Assembly (NCBI GenBank): GCA_028279875.1
Contig: JANQMU010000054.1
Coordinates: 1 to 64,000, forward strand
Origin: Rhizobiaceae bacterium
GTDB lineage: Bacteria; Pseudomonadota; Alphaproteobacteria; Rhizobiales; Rhizobiaceae
Reading direction: 5' to 3'
DNA: 64,000 bases
Of the stretch, positions 52,129-61,317 are shown one piece after another (position 1 is the first letter of the stretch; each line of letters starts with the position of its first letter). The notes beneath the pieces are model-generated. The model did no database searches. It saw only the letters and a program-made list of their open reading frames with translations, and was not told the origin of the DNA. Made by a program: the position numbers and the translations under genes.

Positions 52129-53181
52129 ATGGACATCAGGGGCTACATCCGACAACAACCCTCCGTCATGGAGGCGATGTTGTCCGACAAGCATGCCTTT
52201 GGCGGCATTGGCTCCGATTTCATTCATGGTTGCAGGCACATATTGCTGATCGGCACCGGCAGTTCCATGAATGCAATTGTCGCGAGCGCGTTTCAGTTTC
52301 GCGGGCTGGGACCGTCGGTGTCCCATGTGAGCCCGATGACAGCGGTCAAAGACGTCGGCCGCTGTGGACCCGAGACCGTCGCCATCATGCTGTCCCAGTC
52401 GGGCCAGAGCAAAGATGCCGTCGAGGCCGCCGACATGCTTCTGGCTGCCCGTTGCCGGACGATCGTCATGACGGCCGATGCGGCCAGCTCGATCGCGAAA
52501 CTTGATTGCAAGCGTGTCATCCTTCCCGTTGCCGACGAAACCGTTGGTCCGAAAACAAAGGGTTACTTTGCCTCCGTCCTTGGTCTCTGTCTTCTGGCGA
52601 AGACACTCGACGATGCCTGGCCGGATGTGGATGCGCCCGGCCTGTCAGAGACGCTGTCGGCCTGGACCGACAGGTGCGATGCGTGGGCAACGAAACTGGC
52701 GCCCGAGCTTTCAAAGGCAGACGTGCTTGCTGTTTTGGGGCAACGGTCGCAGCTCGGAACAGCCCTTGAGGGATCGCTCAAGATTGCCGAAATGTCCGGC
52801 GTCCCAGCATTTGGCGAAGAGACCGAAGAGATGTCCCATGGGCGGTTCCACGGACTGACCAGGAACAGCCATGTCTTTTTCATCGTCGACGATGCAACGC
52901 AACGGGAGTTTGCATCTCGATTGAGCGCTGCCTTGATCCGCTTCGAGATTACGCCGCACATCGTCGATATGAAGACCATGCCCGAATCCGAGGCAGAGCG
53001 CTTCTGCTCGATCCGCGCGCCCCGGTTGCCCGAGGGGAACTTCTGGAAAGTCCTGTTCGCAGTTGTTCCGTTTCAATTGCTTGCCGTTCATACAGCCATG
53101 ACCCGCGGTCGTGTGCCGGAAAAAATGAGATATCCCGATATGGGCAGATATCTCGGTCTCAAATTGCAGGTTCCGGCATGA
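52129..53181 (+). CDS. SIS domain protein (sugar-phosphate isomerase/deglycase-like)
   Basis: Protein of 350 aa with two SIS (sugar isomerase) domains as in GlmS C-terminal halves, FrlB and AgaS. Seen: HGCRHILLIGTGSSMNAIVASAF (phosphosugar-binding loop), AIMLSQSGQSKDAVEAADML, GPKTKGYFASVLGLCLLAKTL and FGEETEEMSHGRFHGL. The GTGSS and SQSGQSKD motifs bind sugar phosphates. ATG 52129 has GGGAG 6 nt upstream. The next gene is a ROK kinase overlapping by 4 bp. Isomerisation or deglycation of the kinase product is inferred. Confidence 0.88.
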   Translation: MDIRGYIRQQPSVMEAMLSDKHAFGGIGSDFIHGCRHILLIGTGSSMNAIVASAFQFRGLGPSVSHVSPMTAVKDVGRCGPETVAIMLSQSGQSKDAVEAADMLLAARCRTIVMTADAASSIAKLDCKRVILPVADETVGPKTKGYFASVLGLCLLAKTLDDAWPDVDAPGLSETLSAWTDRCDAWATKLAPELSKADVLAVLGQRSQLGTALEGSLKIAEMSGVPAFGEETEEMSHGRFHGLTRNSHVFFIVDDATQREFASRLSAALIRFEITPHIVDMKTMPESEAERFCSIRAPRLPEGNFWKVLFAVVPFQLLAVHTAMTRGRVPEKMRYPDMGRYLGLKLQVPA

Positions 53182-54170
53182 GCGAGCAGGTGAGATTCGG
53201 AATCGACATTGGCGGAACGTCGGTCAAGATCGGATTGGTCGCACCCGGCGGCGAGATCACGCGACAGTCCAAACTCGTGCCATCTTCCAAAGACGATCCC
53301 GACATCCTCTTTCAAGAAATCGCAACGTCCATGCGGGATTTGCTGAATGGCATTGCCGAGCCAATCGGGATAGGGATTTGCGCGCCTGGCTATGCGGATC
53401 TGGAAACAGGCGTTGTTGTCGACGGCTCCGGCAATGTTCCGGCACTCAAGAAGGCATCGATTGCCACATATTTAAGAACGCAGTTCGGTCTGCCAACCGC
53501 CATGGGAAATGATGGCGTTTGCGCAGCACTGGGTGAACTGCAGTGTGGTATCGGTCGGGAGATCGACAGCTTCGCCTTTCTGACGCTCGGCACGGGCGTA
53601 GGCGGCGCGATTGTCTGGAACCGTCAAATCCTTCAAGGTGCGATGGGCGAGCCACCGGAATTCGGCGCCGTCGTTGTTCGTCCGGGGCACGGGCCAACCC
53701 GCCATGGCATCACCGGGTCTGTCGAAGATCTGGCTGGCTCCAGGGCCATGCTTGAACGCTATGGAAATGTCAGCGGCAAAGACACCTCCCGGCTTGGCGT
53801 GAAAGATCTCTTCGAGCTGAAACGATCCGGCGATGCTGATGCGGCGGCCGTCATTGACGACATGCTTGAAATCGTCGCGCAGATGCTTGGCACAATTGTC
53901 AATCTGACCGGTGTGCAGACCTGTGTTCTCGGTGGCGGCATTTCTTTGGCAGGCCTGGACATAGTGGCCGGGCTTGAGGCACGTCTTGCCAAGAACACAT
54001 GGCCCCTGCTCAAAAAAAGATGCGATCTGCGTTTGGCCCGATGCGGCAGCGGCGCGGGGATCATCGGTGCGGCGCAGCTCCTCCAAATCACAGGAGCCGA
54101 CGATCTCCATCAACCCAGCCGGAACAATCTGGACCTGTCCGAAATCCCTTCGGCCCTGAAGCGACCATAG
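53178..54170 (+). CDS. ROK family sugar kinase, divergent (no zinc motif)
   Basis: Protein of 330 aa of the ROK family. N-terminal ATP-binding FGIDIGGTSVKIGLVAPGG, GIGICAPGYADLETG, AMGNDGVCAALGELQCGIG, LTLGTGVGGAIVWN, and C-terminal TCVLGGGISLAGLDIVAG agree with a kinase. The usual EIGH and the CxCGxxGCxE zinc block are replaced by EFGA and by a cysteine-free segment GPTRHGITGSVEDLAGS. It may thus have an altered substrate pocket. ATG 53178 overlaps the SIS gene end. Acting with the SIS protein on the imported sugar is the simplest reading. Confidence 0.88.
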   Translation: MSEQVRFGIDIGGTSVKIGLVAPGGEITRQSKLVPSSKDDPDILFQEIATSMRDLLNGIAEPIGIGICAPGYADLETGVVVDGSGNVPALKKASIATYLRTQFGLPTAMGNDGVCAALGELQCGIGREIDSFAFLTLGTGVGGAIVWNRQILQGAMGEPPEFGAVVVRPGHGPTRHGITGSVEDLAGSRAMLERYGNVSGKDTSRLGVKDLFELKRSGDADAAAVIDDMLEIVAQMLGTIVNLTGVQTCVLGGGISLAGLDIVAGLEARLAKNTWPLLKKRCDLRLARCGSGAGIIGAAQLLQITGADDLHQPSRNNLDLSEIPSALKRP

Positions 54171-54215
54171 ACAAGTATCCGCAACGCAGTGATTTCCGGT
54201 GTCCGGCTTCATCCA

Positions 54216-54734
54216 CTACGAAGCATGGCGCCAGCTATAGGTGCTGACCCGCCGGGACGGCACAGTGGCCGGCTGATAATGAGTATTGATGCCCGGAAGC
54301 CGGTTTTCGGCAAGGCGTTTGAGGGCCGTCGGGTTGGTGACGGCGAATGTGTCGATCCCGCAACGCAGCATCAGGGGCACCTGGTCGATCAGGACGTCGC
54401 CGGTGGCGCGGATTTCGCCGTCGAAACCGTAGCGGGAGCGCAGCAGCGAGGCCTGGGAATAGGCGCGTCCGTCGCTGAAAGCGGGAAAGGTCAGGGCGAT
54501 CAGCGCGAGACACGGCAGAACGGGCTCCAGGCGCGCAATATCGTCACCCGGCGCCAGCACCACGGCGAACCGGTCGGGCTGACGCTGTGCTTCGGCAAGC
54601 TCGAGATAGCGGTCGAGCGGCAGGATCAGGCCGGCATTGGCCTCGGCGCTGTCGATCGCGTCGTCCTCGCCGGCAAGCCGCCAGCCATCGTCGGCGATGA
54701 ACCCGCCCGGTTTCCAGAGTTTCGCTTCGGTCAT
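54216..54734 (-). CDS. DUF934 family protein
   Basis: Protein of 172 aa of the DUF934 family, found beside sulfite reductase genes in proteobacteria. Seen: LWKPGGFIADDGWRL, IDSAEANAGLILPLDRYLELAE, APGDDIARLEPVLPCLALIALTFPAFSDGRAYSQASLLRSRYGFDGEIRATGDVLIDQVPLMLRCGIDTF. The C-terminal end (VPSRRVSTYSWRHAS) departs from the family's common proline-tryptophan-arginine ending as I recall it, perhaps marking a genome junction at this end. It lies 18 bp after cysI in the same operon. Molecular role is unproven. Confidence 0.93.
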   Translation of the reverse strand: MTEAKLWKPGGFIADDGWRLAGEDDAIDSAEANAGLILPLDRYLELAEAQRQPDRFAVVLAPGDDIARLEPVLPCLALIALTFPAFSDGRAYSQASLLRSRYGFDGEIRATGDVLIDQVPLMLRCGIDTFAVTNPTALKRLAENRLPGINTHYQPATVPSRRVSTYSWRHAS

Positions 54735-54752
54735 TTTCTGCTTCCCGTTTCT

Positions 54753-56423
54753 CTAGGCCGCTTTTGACGCTTCGCCGTACAGCGCTTCCTTGAATGGCGA
54801 CGGGCCGACCCGGCGATACGCTTCGAGGAAGGTTTCGTCGGGGGTTTGCCGCAGGCCGAGATAGGTGTCGACAATGGTTTCGACCGCATCGGTGACCTTT
54901 TCGGGCTCGAAACCGCGGCCGATGATCTGGCCGATCGAGGTGTTCTCGTCGCCCGATCCGCCCAGCGTGATCTGATAGAGTTCGGCGCCCTTCTTCTCGA
55001 CCCCCAGCAGGCCGATATGGCCGACATGGTGGTGGCCGCAGGCATTGATGCAGCCCGAGATCTTGATCTTCAGATCGCCGATTTCGCGCTGCCGCTCCAG
55101 CGATCCGAAGCGGTTGGAAATCTCCTGGGCCACCGGAATCGAGCGGGCATTGGCAAGCGCGCAATAGTCGAGTCCGGGGCAGGCGATGATGTCGGTGATC
55201 AGCCCGGCATTGGCGGTGGCGAGATCCTGTTCGAGCAGGGCGCGATAGACTTTTTCCAGATCGGCCAGCGCGACATGCGGCAGCACCAGGTTCTGCTCAT
55301 GCGAGACCCGGATTTCATCCTGGCTGTAGCGCTCGGCAAGATCGGCGACGGCTTCCATCTGCACGTCGGTCGCATCGCCCGGCACGCCGCCGATGGGTTT
55401 GAGCGAAATCGTCACCACGCCGTAATCGGGATGCCGGTGCGGCGTCACGTTTTGCCGGACCCAGGCGGCAAAGCCGTCGTCGGCCTTCTTGCCGGTGGCG
55501 ACCGTCTGCCAGCCCTCGGCACGGTCCTGCAATTCGGGCGGCGCGAAATAGGCGGTAATCGCCGCCAGATCGGCATCGGGCAGCTTCAGGTTGCTGCTCC
55601 GCAGCTTCTCCCACTCGGCCTCGACCTGGCGGGTGAACTCGGCCTCGCCGGTTTCATGCACCAGGATCTTGATGCGAGCCTTGTATTTGTTGTCGCGACG
55701 ACCGTAGAGGTTGTACACCCGCATGATGGCGGTGGTGTAGGACAGCAAGTCCGCCTCGGGCAGGAAGTCGCGGATCTTCTTGGCGATCATCGGCGTGCGG
55801 CCCTGGCCGCCGCCGACATAGACGGCGAAACCGAGCTCGCCGGCCTCGTTGCGCTTCAGGTGCAACCCGATATCGTGGACCTGGATGGCGGCGCGGTCGC
55901 GCTCGGCGCCGGTGACGGCAATCTTGAACTTGCGCGGCAGGAAGGAATATTCCGGGTGGTTGGACGACCATTGGCGCAGGATCTCGGCATAGGGGCGCGG
56001 GTCGGCGACCTCATCGGCCGCGGCGCCGGAAAAATGGTCGGCCGAGACATTGCGAATGCAATTGCCGGACGTCTGGATGGCATGCATCTCGACCTCGGCC
56101 AGCTCTTCCAGGATGGCCGGCGTGTCCGACAGTTTCGGCCAGTTGTACTGGATGTTCTGGCGAGTGGTGAAATGGCCGTAGCCCTTGTCATAGTCGCGGG
56201 CAATGCGGGCCAGCCGCCGCATCTGCCGGCCGTTGAGCGTGCCATAGGGAATGGCGACCCGCAGCATATAGGCGTGAAGCTGCAGATAAACGCCGTTCAT
56301 CAGCCGCAGCGGCTTGAAGGCATCCTCGGTGATTTCGCCTGATAGACGGCGCTCCACCTGATCGCGATATTGCGCGACCCGCTGGCCGACAAAGTCATGA
56401 TCGAATTCATCATAACGATACAT
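54753..56423 (-). CDS. cysI: Nitrite/sulfite reductase, siroheme 4Fe-4S hemoprotein
   Basis: Assimilatory sulfite (or nitrite/sulfite) reductase of 556 aa. Two ferredoxin-like halves with FTTRQNIQYNWPKL and the siroheme/cluster cysteines in IACPGLDYCALANARS and ISGCINACGHHHVGHIG. SGNCIRNVSADHF and the KIRDFLPEADLL segments match ferredoxin-type reductases. ATG 56423 has CAGGAG 6 nt upstream. It sits between DUF2849 and DUF934 as in other rhizobia, in an operon with cysG for siroheme. Confidence 0.95.
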   Translation of the reverse strand: MYRYDEFDHDFVGQRVAQYRDQVERRLSGEITEDAFKPLRLMNGVYLQLHAYMLRVAIPYGTLNGRQMRRLARIARDYDKGYGHFTTRQNIQYNWPKLSDTPAILEELAEVEMHAIQTSGNCIRNVSADHFSGAAADEVADPRPYAEILRQWSSNHPEYSFLPRKFKIAVTGAERDRAAIQVHDIGLHLKRNEAGELGFAVYVGGGQGRTPMIAKKIRDFLPEADLLSYTTAIMRVYNLYGRRDNKYKARIKILVHETGEAEFTRQVEAEWEKLRSSNLKLPDADLAAITAYFAPPELQDRAEGWQTVATGKKADDGFAAWVRQNVTPHRHPDYGVVTISLKPIGGVPGDATDVQMEAVADLAERYSQDEIRVSHEQNLVLPHVALADLEKVYRALLEQDLATANAGLITDIIACPGLDYCALANARSIPVAQEISNRFGSLERQREIGDLKIKISGCINACGHHHVGHIGLLGVEKKGAELYQITLGGSGDENTSIGQIIGRGFEPEKVTDAVETIVDTYLGLRQTPDETFLEAYRRVGPSPFKEALYGEASKAA

Positions 56424-56464
56424 GGATCAACTCCTGGCGGCCGCGGCCGCAATTGACGATCAGG

Positions 56465-56776
56465 TCAAGCGGCCGAAGCCTGTTTGAACTCCGCCTGCTT
56501 GCCGAGATCGCTGCGGAAGGTCGGGCCGCTGGCCCGGATGCGTTCGCGCAGGCGCAGCGGATGAATCTCGCCATCCACCTCGTCGACATCGATCACCGCA
56601 ACGTCGACGACACGATTGTCGTTAAAGGCGGTCCGGCCGGCCTGCTCCAGCGCCTCGACCGCGTCCGCATGGCGCGCGATCAGCGCGTGATCGATGCGCT
56701 CGAGCCAGCGGCCATTGGCGCCGAGCCATACGGCAACGCCGTCGGTCAGGCGGTTGGCGGTCAGAACTTTCATCAT
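56465..56776 (-). CDS. DUF2849 domain protein
   Basis: Short protein of 103 aa of the DUF2849 family. Motif MKVLTANRLTDGVAVWLGANGRWLE begins the family; VVDVAVIDVDEVDGEIHPLRLRERIRASGPTFR closes it. Among three possible ATG codons, 56776 is best placed after GAGG (56786-56789, 9 nt). Always near cysG-cysI in alphaproteobacteria; function not established. Confidence 0.92.
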   Translation of the reverse strand: MMKVLTANRLTDGVAVWLGANGRWLERIDHALIARHADAVEALEQAGRTAFNDNRVVDVAVIDVDEVDGEIHPLRLRERIRASGPTFRSDLGKQAEFKQASAA

Positions 56777-56802
56777 GGCGGGCATCCTCATCCTGGTGGC
56801 CG

Positions 56803-58230
56803 TCAGGCCACGGCAACAGTCTTCTTGTGGGTGGCAAGCGGCGTGGACTGGCTGAAATCGGCGCCGGCGACGGCATCGCCGATGATGACCATTACCGGTC
56901 CGCTCAGATCAGGCCGGTCCTCGATGGCCGGCAGGTCGTTGAGCGTGCAGTGCAGCAAGGTCCGATCCGAACGGCTGGCGTTTTCAACGATGGCGACGGC
57001 GGTATCGCCGGCAAGACCCGCCTCGATCAGCCGTCCGGCGACGGACGCGGCGACGGAACGGCCCATATAAACGGCGATGGTTGCGCCGGAAATGGCGAGC
57101 CTTGCCCAGTCGGGCAGGATATTGCTGTTGAGGTCGTGGCCAGTGGTGAAGACCAGCGAAGAGGCGACGCCCCGCAGGGTCAGCGGCAGCTCGAAATCGG
57201 CGGCGGCGGCAAAGGCGGAGGTGATGCCGGGGACAATCTCATAGCCGATGGCGGCCTCGCGCAGCGCCGCCATTTCCTCGGCGGCCCGGCCATAGACCAG
57301 CGGATCGCCGGATTTCAGCCGGACGACGCGCTTTCCCTGTCGCGCCAGGTCCACCAGCAGCGTGTTGATCTCGTCCTGGGATTTGGAGTGGCAGCCCTTG
57401 CGCTTGCCGACCGAAAGCCGCTCTGCATCGCGGCGCCCGAGATCGACGATCGCTTCCGGCACCAGCGCGTCATAGAGGATGACATCGGCTTCCATCAGCA
57501 CGCGCTGGGCCCGCAGGGTCAAGAGATCCTCGGCGCCCGGGCCGGCGCCGACCAGCCAGACATAGCCTTCGGCCCGGCCGGTATTGTGCAGCAGATGGTT
57601 TGCAGCCTGGCGGGCCGCCGGCAGGTCGTCCCGGGCGATGGCATCACGCACCTGGCCGGAGAAGAACCGGCGCCAGAACAGGCGGCGGGTGGCCCCGCGC
57701 GGCACAAGCCGGTCGACGGCGGCGCGGTAGTGGGCGGCGAGCTGCGCCAGCGATCCGAGCGACGGCGGCAGCATCCGGTCGACCTGGGCGCGGATCATCT
57801 GGGCAAGCACCGGGCCGGCGCCCTCCGTACCGATCGCCACGGCCACCGGCGCACGGTTGACCAGGGCCGGGGTCAGGAAATCGCAATAATCGGGTTGGTC
57901 AACGGCGTTGGCCGGGATGCGGGCGTCGCGGGCGTCGGTGACGATCTTCGCATCCAGCGCGGCATCGCCGGTGGCGGCGAAGACGAGGGTTGCGCCGGCA
58001 AGCTGGTCCTCGCAATAGGGCGCATTGACGACAGTGATCCGTTGCCGCTTTAGATAGGCCGCGAAGTCGGCGGCCGGGGCATCGGCATAGGCCGTGATCG
58101 CGGCATCGGTGTTGGCCAGCAACCGGGTCTTGGCAAAGGCCTCTTCGCCATTGCCGAAGATGGTAACCTTCCGCCCGGCGACATTGAAGAACGCCGGAAA
58201 TGTCGACAATTTGCGGTTCTGTGCGACCAT
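56803..58230 (-). CDS. cysG: Siroheme synthase CysG
   Basis: Trifunctional enzyme of 475 aa making siroheme from uroporphyrinogen III. N-terminal NAD-dependent precorrin-2 dehydrogenase/ferrochelatase (FFNVAGRKVTIFGNGEEAFAKTRLL; VNAVDQPDYCDFLTPALVNR) and C-terminal uroporphyrinogen-III methyltransferase (VWLVGAGPGAEDLLTLRAQRVL, GKRKGCHSKSQDEIN, LKSGDPLVYGR, YEIVPGITSAFAA). ATG 58230 is used, with AGG upstream; the longer frame lacks family sequence. First gene of the cysG-DUF2849-cysI-DUF934 operon. Confidence 0.95.
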   Translation of the reverse strand: MVAQNRKLSTFPAFFNVAGRKVTIFGNGEEAFAKTRLLANTDAAITAYADAPAADFAAYLKRQRITVVNAPYCEDQLAGATLVFAATGDAALDAKIVTDARDARIPANAVDQPDYCDFLTPALVNRAPVAVAIGTEGAGPVLAQMIRAQVDRMLPPSLGSLAQLAAHYRAAVDRLVPRGATRRLFWRRFFSGQVRDAIARDDLPAARQAANHLLHNTGRAEGYVWLVGAGPGAEDLLTLRAQRVLMEADVILYDALVPEAIVDLGRRDAERLSVGKRKGCHSKSQDEINTLLVDLARQGKRVVRLKSGDPLVYGRAAEEMAALREAAIGYEIVPGITSAFAAAADFELPLTLRGVASSLVFTTGHDLNSNILPDWARLAISGATIAVYMGRSVAASVAGRLIEAGLAGDTAVAIVENASRSDRTLLHCTLNDLPAIEDRPDLSGPVMVIIGDAVAGADFSQSTPLATHKKTVAVA

Positions 58231-58483
58231 AATACCTGTCCGGATCGGGGTTTTGCCCCATGAACCAGAATATTGGTGTTTCGGCGGGCCGGATTGAAGG
58301 AATGCTTTGCTGCCCATGCCGCCGCCCGGGCATTATTTTGCTCGCGGCCTTTCCTGCGGGAGATTATTCGCCCAATGGGCGTTTGCAGCGTCTCGAACGG
58401 GCGCGATCCGGCGCTTTCGCAGCTCGGTCCGATATGCGATGGTCGCGGCTGAAACCGACCGTCTGGGTGGAGCGAATTCAACC

Positions 58484-58693
58484 ATGAAACGCATCGTCAT
58501 GGCCGTTGTGGTCATCTATCTCCTGGGATATGGCGCGCTTCGCCTGCTCAATGCCGAGGTCTGGGACCGGGACGGGCATACCTATGTGCTTTTTCCGAAA
58601 AGCCCGATCGCGCTCTATTACATCTATCGGCCGATGACCTATCTGGACAGCGCGCTGACCGGCATGCGCTTTCACATCGGACCGCATCAATAG
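58484..58693 (+). CDS. Small single-helix membrane protein, unknown function
   Basis: Hypothetical protein of 69 aa. N-terminal hydrophobic helix (IVMAVVVIYLLGYGALRLL) is followed by a short soluble part NAEVWDRDGHTYVLFPKSPIALYYIYRPMTYLD. GGAG lies 12 nt before ATG 58484. The codon use and hydrophobic signal suggest a real gene, and it diverges from cysG, 253 bp away. I do not recognise the family. Confidence 0.6.
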   Translation: MKRIVMAVVVIYLLGYGALRLLNAEVWDRDGHTYVLFPKSPIALYYIYRPMTYLDSALTGMRFHIGPHQ

Positions 58694-59279
58694 CCCGCTT
58701 CACGAAGGCAACCTATGCGCAGCTTCTTTTCGAAGGTACCCTGGCCGAATGTCACGGACGCATATTGCGGGTGCGGCAGGGAATCTGGATGATCTGAGAG
58801 ACTGGCAATCACGGGTGAATGCCGTCGCGACCATCTGGAGACGGTTTGATCCGCCTCCAGCGGGTCGGGCCGATGCCCCGGCCTATTACCTTTAACGGAC
58901 CCGACCAGATTGGGGTCGCAGCAGGCGAAGGACCGTCCAACGGAGGGGTCGTGGAATTGCCCTTCGCCCTTCGTCTTTTTTTTGTTGGGTGCAATATGGG
59001 CGCTCAATGTGGGAAAAAACCGGCAGTAACATTACTTCGGCGTAAGGTTTGTTGAACATTTTGTGATTGCCATATCCCAGCGCTTGTTCCGCTTATCTTC
59101 AAATTGGGGGTGGCCAAAGAGCCGAAACACTATCTGCGATGGCACGCCGATCAGTTCCGTGCTTTGGCGGCATCGGGATGAACGGTCGCTGGGTGCTTTC
59201 AGCAAACACGACGTTTATCTCATCGACCTCCGCCCACGACCTGTGCGCGTGTCACCCCGGTGGCGGGCGAAGAGGGCCT
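58694..59279. other. Long region without a recognisable gene
   Basis: In 586 bp I find no credible coding region. Frames of 60-106 codons exist on both strands without family features. A fragment near 59107-59181 reads VAKEPKHYLRWHADQFRALAASG then stops, which might be a gene remnant. A T-rich run at 58976-58984 follows GC-rich sequence. This gap separates the sulfur genes from the metal locus. Confidence 0.4.
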
Positions 59280-60353
59280 TTATGCTTCGTCTCCACCAAG
59301 CCGGGCCCAGAGGACGCGGCCCGACTCCTCGCCGACGAAGAGCCATCCTTCGAGCGTGGGTGTGAGTGCTGCGACCGCTGAGCCGCTCGACCCCTTGACG
59401 ACGAGGTCTTCCATCTCGCCGTCGGTGGACAAACGCCCGGCGAGAACGCTGCCATCGGCAAAGCCGGCAAAGACCCAGTCGTGGCCGATAAGACCTGCGA
59501 CCGCCGTGCAGAGCTGCCTGCCGCCGTAGGCGCAGGTTGCCGGCGGGCGCCCCATGGGTCCGTCCTTGCCGTCGAAAGGCCAGCAGACCGCTTCGTCGGC
59601 GCCGGATGTGGCAAGGAAAGGTGCCGTGCCGACCCAGGCAAAGCTCTTTACCTTGGCGGGATAGCCCGACATGCGCATGTCGGCCTTGTCCCGCAGGCGC
59701 CAGCCGTGAAGCGCATTTTCCTGCATGGCCGTCACGACATATTTTCCGTCAGGGCTGAAGGCGACAGCGCCGTGAGACCCTTTCCAGACGACGCGCTTGG
59801 CTTTCCAGCGGTGCTTGCCCCGTTCCCAGACCGTGGCGCCGCCATAGTGGGCGGCAGCGAGTCGGCGGCCCCCGGCGTCGAAGGCAAGGCCGCCGACAGT
59901 GCTTGGATGCTCAAAGTCCTTTGAGGCGGTTTCGCCGGCGCGCCAGACATGCGCCGTGCGGCCCGACGAACAGGCGTGGAAGCCGGGTCCCGCCGTGACG
60001 CAATCGACCCAGCGTGTGCCGAAGCTCGCGATTTCTTCGATCGTGCCGTCGGGTGAGACGCGAAGGAACCGCCCGTCATCACCTCCGGTGAGCACGGTGC
60101 TCGAGCGCTCTTCGGCCGCGAGACACAACACCGCGCCGCGATGCGCCTCCACCGTCACTGGCGGCTCGTTGGCGCGGAAGAACCGGACCACACCATCTCC
60201 GAACGCGGCCGCAACATGCGTTCCGGTGGCTACGGCGCCGGTCACCGGTGCGCCGGTCTCCAGCGTGAGGCCCCGACGTTCGAGCTGGGTCTCTTCAAAG
60301 CCTTTGAGGCGCGGGTTTTGGCGCGCCGACTTCGTCGCTACGCCGCCTGACAT
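59280..60353 (-). CDS. WD40-repeat protein linked to CobW
   Basis: Beta-propeller protein of 357 aa with about six to seven WD40 units ([112 protein letters not shown]). ATG 60353 lies inside the end of the CobW gene (16 bp overlap), so they are coupled. Such fusions of gene order with COG0523 GTPases are known in alphaproteobacteria. It may scaffold the GTPase or a metal client; not established. Confidence 0.87.
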   Translation of the reverse strand: MSGGVATKSARQNPRLKGFEETQLERRGLTLETGAPVTGAVATGTHVAAAFGDGVVRFFRANEPPVTVEAHRGAVLCLAAEERSSTVLTGGDDGRFLRVSPDGTIEEIASFGTRWVDCVTAGPGFHACSSGRTAHVWRAGETASKDFEHPSTVGGLAFDAGGRRLAAAHYGGATVWERGKHRWKAKRVVWKGSHGAVAFSPDGKYVVTAMQENALHGWRLRDKADMRMSGYPAKVKSFAWVGTAPFLATSGADEAVCWPFDGKDGPMGRPPATCAYGGRQLCTAVAGLIGHDWVFAGFADGSVLAGRLSTDGEMEDLVVKGSSGSAVAALTPTLEGWLFVGEESGRVLWARLGGDEA

Positions 60354-61306
60354 GCGGCGAAACCGTCTTCCAGGCCCATTGTTTCGAGATTGCGCCCGAT
60401 GAAGACGAGCCGCGACTGCCGTGCTCCCTCCGGCCAGGAACCCATCGGTGCGCCTTCCATCAGCATATGGACACCCTGGAAGACGTAGCGATCGTCCTCG
60501 CCCCTGAAGTCGAGGATGCCCTTGGAGCGCAGGATGTCCGGCCCCCGGGTCTGCAAAAGGTCGCCGAACCACGTCTGGAATTTCTCGAGGTCGAGTGGCA
60601 CATCCGACACCAGAGAGATGCTTTTCACGTCATCGTCGTGTTCATGGTCGTGGTCGGATGTCAGGAAATCGGGCTCCACTTCCAGCACGCGGTCGAGGCT
60701 GAAGGCGTTCAGCCCAATCACCTCTTCGAGCGCTGTTGCGCAACGTTCGGTGCGGATGATCCTGGTATAGGGGTTGATACGGCGAATGCGCTCCTCAACG
60801 CGGCCAAGACCGTCCGCTTCCACGAGATCCGTCTTGTTCAGCAAAACGATGTCGGCGAAGGCGATCTGTTCTTCAGCCTCGTGGTGTTCGCCGAGCTGGT
60901 TGTCGAGATGCACCGCATCGGCCACCGTCACGATCGCATCGAGTCGCGTGCGGTCGGCAACGTCCTGATCGACAAAGAAGGTCTGCGCCACCGGGGCAGG
61001 GTCGGCCAGACCCGTGGTCTCGACGATGATCGCGTCGAGCTTTTCGGCTCGTTTCATCAACCCGCCAAGGATGCGGATCAGATCGCCCCGTACCGTGCAG
61101 CAGATGCAGCCATTGTTCATCTCGAACACTTCCTCGTCGGCGTCCACCACGAGGTCATTGTCGATGCCCTCCTCACCGAATTCATTGACGATCACGGCGT
61201 AGCGTTTGCCGTGCCGTTCGGTGAGAATCCGGTTGAGAAGCGTCGTCTTGCCGGCACCGAGGAAACCGGTGAGCACGGTAACGGGGACTTGCGGGGTCTG
61301 ATCCAT
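60338..61306 (-). CDS. COG0523 (CobW) family GTPase
   Basis: G3E-family metallochaperone GTPase of 322 aa. Walker A GFLGAGKT at residues 14-21, the metal-binding CICC at 67-70 in [25 protein letters not shown], and NKTD in LLNKTDLV. A histidine- and aspartate-rich loop ([10 protein letters not shown]) may bind zinc. The C-terminal domain ends near MLMEGAP and GMEDGF-like text. ATG 61306 is used. It lies 11 bp after the Zur-like gene in the same operon, so a zinc role (ZNG1/YciC-like) is inferred over a cobalamin role. Confidence 0.95.
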   Translation of the reverse strand: MDQTPQVPVTVLTGFLGAGKTTLLNRILTERHGKRYAVIVNEFGEEGIDNDLVVDADEEVFEMNNGCICCTVRGDLIRILGGLMKRAEKLDAIIVETTGLADPAPVAQTFFVDQDVADRTRLDAIVTVADAVHLDNQLGEHHEAEEQIAFADIVLLNKTDLVEADGLGRVEERIRRINPYTRIIRTERCATALEEVIGLNAFSLDRVLEVEPDFLTSDHDHEHDDDVKSISLVSDVPLDLEKFQTWFGDLLQTRGPDILRSKGILDFRGEDDRYVFQGVHMLMEGAPMGSWPEGARQSRLVFIGRNLETMGLEDGFAACQAA

Positions 61307-61317
61307 GGTCGGGTCTT

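Noticed and set aside
54846..56342. 498-codon plus-strand frame opposite cysI
   Set aside because: Antisense shadow of a well-supported gene; composition rich in G, R, D and H without domain patterns.
58687..59007. 106-codon minus-strand frame in the gap near 58.8 kb
   Set aside because: No ribosome-binding site or family features, and low-complexity basic composition.
60338..61306. Cobalamin-biosynthesis role for CobW
   Set aside because: No cob genes or B12-type leader are seen, while a Zur-like regulator and box adjoin it, so zinc is favoured.
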